DNA of 11,188 bases from Chloroflexota bacterium. Lineage in GTDB: Bacteria > Chloroflexota > Chloroflexia > Thermomicrobiales > UBA6265. The first letter of the stretch is position 1; every line of letters starts with the position of its first letter. Positions 1 through 6,076 of the stretch are shown here, piece after piece. Location of the stretch: positions 1 through 11,188 of the forward strand of contig JAEWEG010000034.1 in NCBI GenBank assembly GCA_023389575.1. Reading direction: 5' to 3'. The notes below the pieces were generated by a model, which was given only the letters and a program-made list of their open reading frames with translations, was not told where the DNA came from and did no database searches. A program made the position numbers and the translations under genes.

Positions 1-893
1 ATGCCGTCACGCATGGCGAGCACCAGCGGATCGCCCGCGTTCAGCACCACGAACCCGTCTGGCCGGGTCACCGCCACCACCACCTGCTTCACCCGGGCCA
101 GTTCCTCGACGCTGTACACGCCCTGGAGACCCAGATGATCTTCGGAGATGTTCGTCACGATGCTGACATCGTTGCTCTCGTAACCCAGGCCCCGCAGCAG
201 GATGCCGCCTCTTGCGGTTTCCAGCACGCCAATGTCGAGATCTGACTCCTCGAAGACCCGCGCCGCGCCGGCGGGACCAGTGAAGTCGCCCGGCAGCACG
301 CACTCGCCCTGCACGAACACACCCGACGAGGACGTCCAGGCTACCCGCTTGCCGGCGTGCATCAGGATCGAGGACAGCAGCCGCGTCGTGGTGGTCTTGC
401 CGTTCGTCCCCGTGATCCCCACCACCGGCAGGGATCGATCCACGTCGCTCACCATTTCCGGCGTCTGGGACGGATCGGGCGTCGTGTTGGCCAGCGTCTC
501 CAGGCTGGTCAGCGCGGTCTCGATGTCGATCGGCGCTCCCGAGACGATGTCGAAGGCCGTTCGCGCGATGCTCTTCGCCAACGCCCTGTGCCGCCAGGTG
601 AAGGCCACCACCACATGGCCCGGCTCTTCCATCGCCCTGGTGGTCGTCTGCGGCCGCTCCATCCCGCACCGGTCGTGCAGCGTGTTCACGACTTCCACCA
701 GCAGCGAAAGCACCCGGTCGGTGTCGACCTTGGCCATCGCGCCGTTGGGCGGAGCCTCGCCGAGAATGAATGCCTGGGCACCGGCTTCGGCGACCGTCAG
801 CGGCCCATCGCCCAGGTCGATCTCCAGCTTGATCGCCGGCCGGAGCAGGAACAGGTTGGGGCCATCGAGGTCACGAATCTCAACGATCTCCAC
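1..893 (-). CDS. Cyanophycin synthetase-like Mur ligase without ATP-grasp domain (3' end beyond window)
   Basis: ATP-dependent Mur ligase-type amide ligase; 297 residues are visible and the C-terminus lies off the left edge. The start is GTG at 893-891, with GAGG at 904-901 seven nt upstream. Residues 1-120 resemble the N-terminal domain of cyanophycin synthetase CphA (RDLDGPN near 7-13; a GM...TR...PGHVVVAF stretch near 77-98). After a linker of about 35 residues comes the Mur ligase core: VGITGTNGKTTTTR with P-loop Lys166, ETARGGILLRGLGYE at 225-239, and the magnesium/ATP-site stretch TNISEDHLGL at 247-256. In CphA an ATP-grasp domain of roughly 300 residues sits between these two parts; here it is missing. 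The family ligates amino acids to peptide or polymer carboxylates; the substrate here is unknown. The gene follows the CPBP protease on the same strand, 72 bp downstream, so co-transcription is likely. Domain identity is firm; cyanophycin synthesis itself is doubtful without the ATP-grasp module. Confidence 0.88.
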   Translation of the reverse strand, partial: MEIVEIRDLDGPNLFLLRPAIKLEIDLGDGPLTVAEAGAQAFILGEAPPNGAMAKVDTDRVLSLLVEVVNTLHDRCGMERPQTTTRAMEEPGHVVVAFTWRHRALAKSIARTAFDIVSGAPIDIETALTSLETLANTTPDPSQTPEMVSDVDRSLPVVGITGTNGKTTTTRLLSSILMHAGKRVAWTSSSGVFVQGECVLPGDFTGPAGAARVFEESDLDIGVLETARGGILLRGLGYESNDVSIVTNISEDHLGLQGVYSVEELARVKQVVVAVTRPDGFVVLNAGDPLVLAMRDG

Positions 894-930
894 GGAAGCA
901 CCTCATTCAGGGGATCATTCCCGGCAACCC

Positions 931-958
931 GATCCCGTCGCCACGCGAACGGGAGATC
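931..958 (-). other. Hairpin in the spacer between the CPBP protease and the Mur ligase
   Basis: An imperfect inverted repeat: 931-933 pairs with 956-958, 934-938 with 949-953, and 939-941 with 945-947, leaving a 3-nt loop, a 2-nt bulge and a 1-nt bulge. It lies in the 72-bp spacer between two co-directional minus-strand genes, upstream of the Mur ligase GAGG box. No T-tract follows on the minus strand, so it is not a typical intrinsic terminator. It may be an mRNA-stability or attenuation element, or chance structure in GC-rich DNA. Confidence 0.3.
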
Positions 959-965
959 AGGTGCG

Positions 966-1916
966 TCAGGAAATCGCGATCTGGAGTCCCACCACCGCCA
1001 TGTTGTAAAGCGCATGCGTAATGATCGCCGACGTTGTTCCGAGGTACTTTCGCTGAAAACCGAGCAGGATTCCAACCCCAAACAGGCCGAGCAAGACGAA
1101 GGAAATATCGTACTGGATATGCAGCACCGTCCAGAACGCCGCCGCGATGACGATGCCGTACCGAGGCTGGATCGCGCCCCGAATGAGCACTTCCTCGCCG
1201 ATGCCCGCCGAGAGCCCGATCATCAGGGCTCCGATCGGGTTGTCGAGCCCGGTCGTCATCTGCTCCATCGTGTCTTCGAGGTTGTCCACCACGTCGGGCT
1301 GGAACGCCACCGTCAGCGCCGAGCCAATCATGCTCATGATGAACAGGGGAACGACCATCGCGATGCTGATGGCCACCGTCTTCAGGTCAGGCACGGTCAG
1401 GCCGAGGCGTTTGGTCGCCTCCTCGCCGGTCCGGTGAATCCTGTAGCCCACGGCCACGTAGGCGATCGCCACGAACGTCGCCGCGTTCAGCGCCAGCCAG
1501 AAGATGTTCCCAGTCAGCGACTCGGCGCCGTCCCCGTTCAACTCAACCGGTCCACTTTGCAGCGCCGAGATCACGAAGAACGACCCCACCCACAGCAGCA
1601 GCCCCAGACCGACCAGGTCGATCGGCGACTTCGGGTCCATGGGCGTGAACGCCGCGATCAGCTTCCGGACCGGGCTCAGCAGCGGAATCATGAAGGCGAT
1701 GCCGCTGGCGAGGATGAATGGTCCTTCCGCCAGGTCGGTGGTGGTCATCAACGCCGTGCCCGCCACGGTCAGCAACGCCGCCGGCAAGCCGTAGAGCAGG
1801 TAAATGCCAACAATCGCCGACCGGTCGGTCCGGGCCTTGTTCGCCCAGTACACGAGTCCGTAGATCGCGGCGATCAGGATCGCCGTGGAGATAATGGTGA
1901 CGATGCCTTCAATCAT
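966..1916 (-). CDS. CPBP (Rce1/Abi-type) intramembrane metalloprotease
   Basis: Polytopic membrane protein of 316 residues in the CPBP family (CAAX protease and bacteriocin-processing enzymes). The three signature motifs are present near the C-terminus: GEEVLIRG with the EExxxR signature (E241, E242, R246), FWTVLH ending in H266, and HALYN with H301 and N305. In the family the glutamates and histidines form an intramembrane catalytic site. About eight hydrophobic stretches are visible, for example near 3-23, 35-57, 66-80, 101-119, 137-157, 179-204, 226-240 and 255-289. The ATG at 1916-1914 was chosen because the in-frame residues upstream are polar and not membrane-like; the ribosome binding site is weak (a GAGG 14 nt upstream). 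Substrates cannot be inferred; bacterial members process peptides or act in immunity or membrane proteolysis. It probably leads an operon with the Mur ligase gene downstream. Confidence 0.88.
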   Translation of the reverse strand: MIEGIVTIISTAILIAAIYGLVYWANKARTDRSAIVGIYLLYGLPAALLTVAGTALMTTTDLAEGPFILASGIAFMIPLLSPVRKLIAAFTPMDPKSPIDLVGLGLLLWVGSFFVISALQSGPVELNGDGAESLTGNIFWLALNAATFVAIAYVAVGYRIHRTGEEATKRLGLTVPDLKTVAISIAMVVPLFIMSMIGSALTVAFQPDVVDNLEDTMEQMTTGLDNPIGALMIGLSAGIGEEVLIRGAIQPRYGIVIAAAFWTVLHIQYDISFVLLGLFGVGILLGFQRKYLGTTSAIITHALYNMAVVGLQIAIS

Positions 1917-2031
1917 GGATGGAGTTCTGGCCTCATTCTGGCTGGTAGCGGCGCGGCCAGGGTGGCATCGGAAACGGTTCGTCTCGCTGCACGCCAGGGC
2001 CTCCGGCACACAATGCTGGAATCCCGCCGGA

Positions 2032-2037
2032 AGTATA
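2032..2037 (-). promoter_or_regulatory. Candidate -10 box for the CPBP-Mur ligase unit
   Basis: TATACT read on the minus strand, about 115 bp upstream of the CPBP start, inside the 240-bp divergent region between CPBP and parB. It matches five of six bases of the sigma70 -10 consensus. The sequence at the -35 distance (TTAGGT-like with an 18-nt spacer) is poor, so support rests on the -10 box and its location. Confidence 0.25.
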
Positions 2038-2080
2038 TCGTCGCCACCGGGCCAAACCTAACGACATCGTGCCGCGATGC

Positions 2081-2086
2081 TAGACT
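2081..2086 (+). promoter_or_regulatory. Candidate -10 box for parB
   Basis: TAGACT on the plus strand, 70 bp upstream of the parB GTG start, within the divergent region. It matches four of six -10 consensus bases, including the first two and the last. No good -35 box was found at 16-18 nt. This is a weak, location-supported call. Confidence 0.2.
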
Positions 2087-2156
2087 GAAGCGTCATTTAA
2101 CCCGGATTCCGGCCTCCACCAGCCCGAATCCGGCTCACCGGGAAAGCAGGGCATTC

Positions 2157-3071
2157 GTGGCGGAAAACGGGTCGCAATCCACCCAATCGAAATCGGGCAA
2201 GACACGGCGCACCGGCCTCGGTCGCGGCCTCGGCTCCCTCATCCCCACCACGCCTGAATCCATCGCGCCGGACGGCCCAGTCCATTCCGTGCCCGTCGAT
2301 CAGATCGTTCCCAACCCCTACCAGCCGCGCTCGGTCATCGACCGCCAGAAGCTCGACGAGCTGGCCGAATCGATCCGCACCCACGGCCTCGTCCAGCCGC
2401 TCATCGTCACCGCCAATCCCGACGGAGACGGGTGGACGCTCATCGCCGGGGAACGACGCTGGCGAGCGTCCCGGCTCGCCGGACTCACCACCGTCCCTGT
2501 GGTCGTCCGCGAAGCCGCGCCCCAGGCCATGCTCGAACTGGCCATCATCGAGAACGTCGTCCGCGCCGACCTCGGCCCGCTGGAGGAGGCCACCGCCTTT
2601 CGCCAGCTCATCGATGAGTTCGGGCTCTCGCAGGCGGAGGTCGCCAGCCGCGTCGGCCGCTCCCGCGCCGCCGTCGCGAACACGCTGCGGCTGCTCGGCG
2701 CTCCCCCGCAACTCCAGGATGCCCTCGCCGCTCAGCACGTCACGGAGGGCCACGCCCGGGCCATCCTCGGCCTCGCCAACACGGCAGATCAACTCGCCGT
2801 GCTCGAACAGGTCATCGAGCAGGGACTCAACGTCCGCCAGACGGAGGCGCTCGTCCGTCGATGGCAGCAGCCATCGACCGAAAAGCCCTCGCCACCGCCC
2901 CGTGACCCCGACGAGATCCGCATCGAGGACCGGCTGCGCACCGCGCTCGGCACTCGCGTCGCCCTGAAGAAGGACACCTCCGGCCGGGGCGGATCGCTCA
3001 CCATCCAGTTCTTCTCCGACGAACAGCTTCAGGCCATCTACGACCGCATCGTCGACGAGGAACTCTGGTAG
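2157..3071 (+). CDS. parB: ParB/Spo0J-type chromosome partitioning protein
   Basis: A 304-residue ParB, typical length for chromosomal members, which binds centromere-like parS sites, slides as a CTP-dependent clamp and recruits SMC and ParA for chromosome segregation. Visible landmarks in order: the N-terminal GLGRGLGSLIP (20-30) typical of ParB and needed in relatives for ParA contact; VDQIVPNPYQPR (47-58); the CTP-binding GERRWRAS (98-105); the ENVVRADL box (132-139, usually ENIQRxDL); a helix-turn-helix near 157-180 (LSQAEVASRVGRSRAAVANT); and a C-terminal dimerisation region ending in IYDRIVDEELW. The frame stays open far upstream, but the GTG at 2157 with CAGGG nearby gives the normal ParB N-terminus. 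No parA is present in the window; the upstream neighbour is divergent and prfB lies 134 bp downstream. No parS-like 16-mer was seen here by eye. Confidence 0.93.
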   Translation: MAENGSQSTQSKSGKTRRTGLGRGLGSLIPTTPESIAPDGPVHSVPVDQIVPNPYQPRSVIDRQKLDELAESIRTHGLVQPLIVTANPDGDGWTLIAGERRWRASRLAGLTTVPVVVREAAPQAMLELAIIENVVRADLGPLEEATAFRQLIDEFGLSQAEVASRVGRSRAAVANTLRLLGAPPQLQDALAAQHVTEGHARAILGLANTADQLAVLEQVIEQGLNVRQTEALVRRWQQPSTEKPSPPPRDPDEIRIEDRLRTALGTRVALKKDTSGRGGSLTIQFFSDEQLQAIYDRIVDEELW

Positions 3072-3093
3072 CCGAAACCGCCAGCATGACCTG

Positions 3094-3122
3094 CTGAACA
3101 CGTCCAGATCGCCGGGTATCAT
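3094..3122 (+). promoter_or_regulatory. Candidate sigma70-type promoter of prfB
   Basis: CTGAAC at 3094-3099 (-35, three of six consensus bases) and TATCAT at 3117-3122 (-10, five of six) are separated by exactly 17 nt. It lies in the 134-bp parB-prfB gap, about 84 bp upstream of the prfB ATG. This is the best promoter-like pair in the window, and it suggests prfB and the genes behind it can be transcribed independently of parB. Confidence 0.45.
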
Positions 3123-3124
3123 TA

Positions 3125-3137
3125 ACTGGGAACCAGT
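3125..3137 (+). repeat. 13-bp perfect inverted repeat at the prfB start region
   Basis: ACTGG GAA CCAGT: five-base arms with a 3-nt centre, beginning three bases after the candidate -10 box. It spans the expected transcription start, so it could be a small operator or a 5'-end hairpin. It is short enough to occur by chance. Confidence 0.3.
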
Positions 3138-3205
3138 GCGCGCCAAACCGGCCCGACCTGGCCCCACGCTATTGAACTCGGGCACGGAAGGATCCGCATC
3201 TCACC

Positions 3206-4322
3206 ATGGCAACCCGTGAAGACATCACCCGGTCTCTCAACGAGACCATTGAACGCATCGAGCTGGTAAGGGGGCGACTTTGACCTCGCCAACGACCAGC
3301 GCGAAGTAGAAGACCTCGAGCGACGCTCCGGCGATCCCGGCTACTGGGACGACCAGGACCGCGCTCAGACCGAAATGCGCCGCCTCGGCGAACTCAAGAG
3401 CAAGATCGAAACCTGGGACCGCATCACCCGCTCCAGTCAGGACCTGACCGATCTGCTGGAAATGTCGGCCGGCGATCCCGACCTCCTGGCCGAGATCGAA
3501 ACCGAACTCACCGGTGTCATCACCACCCTCGACGAGCTGGAACTCAGTTCCGCGCTCAACGGCCCCCACGACACGGCCAATGCCATCCTGGTGATCCACT
3601 CCGGCGAAGGCGGCGTGGACGCGCAGGACTGGGCGCAGATGGTCAGCCGCATGTACCTCAAGTGGGGCGAGAAGCACGGGTTCAAGACGGACCTGCTCGA
3701 CACGACCCCGGGCGACGAGGCGGGCATCAAGAACGCCACAATCGAGATGAAGGGCCCCAACGCCTACGGACTGCTCCGCGGCGAAGGCGGCTCGCATCGG
3801 CTCGTCCGGCTGTCGCCGTTCGACTCGGCGCATCGTCGACATACAGCTTTCGCCAAGGTCGAGGTTATTCCGGAGATCGAGAGCGACAATGAGGTCGACC
3901 TCAAACCGGACGATGTCCGCGTCGACACCTATCGCTCGTCCGGCGCCGGCGGCCAGCACGTCAACAAGACCGACTCCGCGGTTCGTCTCACCCACCTGCC
4001 AACCGGCATCGTGGTCACCTGCCAGAACGAACGAAGCCAGACCCAGAACCGCGAATCAGCCTTCAAGATCCTTCGCGCCCGCCTTCTGGAACGCAAGCTC
4101 CAGGCCGAGGCCGAGGAACGCAACGAGCTTCGCGGCAACCTCATCGCCGCCGGGTTCGGCAGCCGAATCCGGAGCTACGTGATCCATCCCTATACCCAGG
4201 TCACGGACCACCGTACCGAAGCCAGCGTCGGTGACGCCCATGCCGTCCTCGACGGTGAGCTGGACCCGTTCATCAATGCCTACCTCCACTCAATGATCGC
4301 GCCGCAGGAAGTCTCGTCCTGA
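3206..4322 (+). CDS. prfB: Peptide chain release factor 2, made by programmed +1 frameshift
   Basis: RF2 recognises UGA and UAA and triggers peptide release at the ribosome. The reading frame is split: ATG at 3206 opens 25 codons (MATREDITRSLNETIERIEL, then VRGRL) ending at an in-frame TGA at 3281-3283. Translation resumes in the +1 frame from GAC at 3282 to the TGA at 4320-4322. The full product is 371 residues, close to the 365 of E. coli RF2. The stop-codon-reading tripeptide SPF falls at about 203-205 and the catalytic GGQ at about 248-250 (SSGAGGQHVNKTDSAVR), two residues from the E. coli positions. SPF rather than PxT makes this RF2, not RF1. The acidic, helical N-terminal domain is intact. 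Frameshifting gives autoregulation: when RF2 is scarce the ribosome pauses at TGA and shifts. It is the first gene of a likely operon; the next gene overlaps its stop by one base. Confidence 0.96.
3269..3284 (+). promoter_or_regulatory. prfB programmed +1 frameshift site
   Basis: AGGGGG (3269-3274), CGA (3275-3277), CTT (3278-3280), TGA (3281-3283), then C (3284). The internal Shine-Dalgarno-like AGGGGG sits three bases before the slippery CTT, the same spacing as the E. coli prfB site, and TGA followed by C is the classic poorly terminated context. The P-site tRNA slips from CTT onto TTT, and decoding continues at GAC. Both flanking frames encode conserved RF2 sequence, so this is functional recoding and not a sequencing error. 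Confidence 0.95.
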
Positions 4323-5476
4323 TGACGTCGCCGAGGTCGGTCCGTTCCACCCACGCGTTGGTCACCCTGTTGCTGGCGCTGACCATGCTCGTGGGCGCCC
4401 TCGGCTCGACCCTGGCCCAGGGAACGCCGGTCGCGACTCCGACCACCGTCGGAGTCCTCGAAGCCAACAGCACGTCCACGCTTGAGTTCCCCACCGGTAT
4501 CACCGTCGAGAGCACCTTGCGGTGGGACGAACCGCTTCAGGATGCGCGCCTCGACCTGCTCTACACGGCGGCAGGCAGCCACATCGAAACGCTCGCCGCC
4601 ACACCCATGACCTCGATCGAGACCCCCGGCGAATGGTCCCTGACAACGTCCATCGAACTCCAGCGTCACTACGTCCCGGTCGGCGTCGATATCACCTGGT
4701 GGTGGAGGCTTTCGAGTTCCGGCGGCGTCATCGCCGAGTCCGCTCCCGAAACCGCTCGCTGGTTCGACGATCGGTTCGACTGGGAAACGCACCAGAGCGA
4801 GCAGGTAACGCTGCACGAGTACTCGCTGGACGAAGACTTCTCCCAGGAGGTGTTGGACTCCATCCAGGACGCCATCACCGGCATGGAGGAGCGCTACGGC
4901 TTCGAGACCAGCGAACCGATCTCGGTCTGGATCTACGCCACCAACGACGACTTCCAGGTGGCCCGTCCGCCCAACTTCCGTGAAACCATCGCCGCCATCT
5001 CGTATCCGGGCTACCGCCTGATCGCATCGATCCTCCGCAACGGCGACTCGGCCGAGCTGCTGCGGGTTTTGCCCCATGAAGTCAGCCATCATGTCCTGAG
5101 CCAGGCCACCGCCAACCCGTTTTCATACGTCCCCCTGTGGTTCGATGAAGGGCTAGCGACCCATATCCAGACGGGTGGAACGGACGGCTATATGGAAATG
5201 GTCACCAAAGCCTGGCGGGATGGGCAGCTCTATAACCTGAACTCGCTCACGGCCGTCTTCCCTTACCAGCCATACAAGGCCACACTGGCCTATGCCACCT
5301 CCTGGAGCGCCATCGCGTTCCTGGAGGCAACCAGGGGTCCCCAGGCCGTGGCCGACCTGATCGCCGCCTTCGGCATGGGTATCCCCTACGACGAGGCCAT
5401 CAGCCAGGCGCTCGGTATCGACAGCGTCCAGCTCAACGACGAGTGGACGAACTGGGTGGCCAGCCACGCGGGCTAG
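4322..5476 (+). CDS. Secreted zinc metallopeptidase, peptidase MA-like (gluzincin)
   Basis: A 384-residue exported protein. Residues 1-33 look like a Sec signal peptide: a basic start, a hydrophobic core near 13-28, and cleavage probably after the Ala of LAQ (32). Residues about 50-150 form a beta-rich region ending in DDRFDW, seen ahead of the catalytic domain in this kind of extracellular protein. The zinc site is LPHEVSHH with HEVSH at 252-256, and the third ligand is probably Glu276 in PLWFDEGLAT, 20 residues after the second histidine, the gluzincin arrangement (HExxH plus E in a WxxEGxA context). E253 would be the catalytic base. The ATG at 4322 shares its A with the prfB TGA, so translation is likely coupled to prfB. 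The substrate is unknown. There is no C-terminal membrane anchor, so it is secreted or wall-associated. Confidence 0.85.
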   Translation: MTSPRSVRSTHALVTLLLALTMLVGALGSTLAQGTPVATPTTVGVLEANSTSTLEFPTGITVESTLRWDEPLQDARLDLLYTAAGSHIETLAATPMTSIETPGEWSLTTSIELQRHYVPVGVDITWWWRLSSSGGVIAESAPETARWFDDRFDWETHQSEQVTLHEYSLDEDFSQEVLDSIQDAITGMEERYGFETSEPISVWIYATNDDFQVARPPNFRETIAAISYPGYRLIASILRNGDSAELLRVLPHEVSHHVLSQATANPFSYVPLWFDEGLATHIQTGGTDGYMEMVTKAWRDGQLYNLNSLTAVFPYQPYKATLAYATSWSAIAFLEATRGPQAVADLIAAFGMGIPYDEAISQALGIDSVQLNDEWTNWVASHAG

Positions 5477-5502
5477 TCATCCACAGGAAGGAACGCATCG
5501 AC

Positions 5503-6015
5503 ATGTACTGGACGAAGAAGCACGTGCTGGTCTGCACCGCCTCCCACTGCAGCAAGAAGGGCTCCATGGATGTCGCTGGCAGGCTTCGCCTCGAAGTCGT
5601 CCGCAAGGGCCTGGACGCCGACATCCTCGTCAACAATTGTGGAACCATCGACCTCTGCGACTGTGGGCCCAACCTCGTCGTCTACCCCGACAACGTCATC
5701 TACAACGGCGTCACGGTGAAGGACATCCCCGACATCATGGGCCATCTCCGGGGCGGACCGGTCGTCGACCGGCTTGTCCTGTCGCCCACCAGCGACGCCG
5801 AGGTCCAGCGCAAAGCCTTCTACGCCGACGCCCTGGCCGTTGAGGGCGGCCTGGCTCCGGTGGACGCCGAGGCGATGGCCACCCGCCATGAATTCGAAGA
5901 CGGTTGGATCGCCGAGCAACTCACACGCGGCTTCATGGCCCGCAAGCCGCACCCTGAGTCGGGCGAGGACCGGCTCCTGGTCACCAAGAAGGCCCGCGTC
6001 CGCTATTCGCTCTAG
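5503..6015 (+). CDS. Thioredoxin-like [2Fe-2S] ferredoxin domain protein
   Basis: A 170-residue soluble protein. Its first 100 residues match the thioredoxin-fold [2Fe-2S] ferredoxins (related to Shethna-type ferredoxins and NuoE): HVLVCTASHC, then NNCGTIDLCDCGPNLVVYP, then an IYNGV-VKDIPDIM-HLRGGPVVDRL tail. Cysteines lie at 11, 16, 46, 52 and 54. In relatives the second cluster pair is C-x3-C just before xxGP; here the position expected for the third cysteine is Thr48, with Cys46 two residues earlier and an extra Cys54. The last 60 or so residues are a charged extension with no recognised domain. The ATG at 5503 has a strong AGGAAGGA box (5485-5492) 10 nt upstream; the frame is open back to 5443, but that would overlap the peptidase gene. 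It lies 26 bp after the peptidase gene, in the same transcription unit. Role: electron transfer or cluster carriage, partner unknown. Confidence 0.82.
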   Translation: MYWTKKHVLVCTASHCSKKGSMDVAGRLRLEVVRKGLDADILVNNCGTIDLCDCGPNLVVYPDNVIYNGVTVKDIPDIMGHLRGGPVVDRLVLSPTSDAEVQRKAFYADALAVEGGLAPVDAEAMATRHEFEDGWIAEQLTRGFMARKPHPESGEDRLLVTKKARVRYSL

Positions 6016-6024
6016 GCTCTCGCG

Positions 6025-6030
6025 TATACT
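6025..6030 (+). promoter_or_regulatory. Weak candidate -10 box ahead of the PAP2 gene
   Basis: TATACT in the 61-bp gap between the ferredoxin gene and the PAP2-like gene, about 47 bp before the TTG start. No recognisable -35 hexamer lies 16-18 nt upstream. It could be an internal promoter, but the close spacing also allows simple read-through from prfB. Confidence 0.2.
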
Positions 6031-6076
6031 CAGCATCCAAAGCGTACACGCGACGTGAAGCAGGAAAAGCGGTCTA

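Noticed and set aside
7..669. Minus-strand frame of 220 codons inside the Mur ligase gene
   Set aside because: It is in the wrong frame; the real frame on the same strand carries the Mur ligase motifs from 893 to the window edge.
357..2156. Upstream extension of the parB frame, and a plus-strand reading at 202-1008
   Set aside because: The residues are Arg/His/Gln-rich with no domain character and lie opposite the well-supported Mur ligase and CPBP genes on the minus strand.
2097..3185. Open frame of 362 codons on the minus strand opposite parB
   Set aside because: Low-complexity Gly/Asp/Arg-rich composition typical of antisense shadows; parB with all its motifs is on the plus strand.
3281..3283. 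In-frame TGA in prfB as a disabling mutation (pseudogene)
   Set aside because: The surrounding AGGGGG, CTT and TGAC signals are the conserved frameshift site, and the rest of RF2 is intact.
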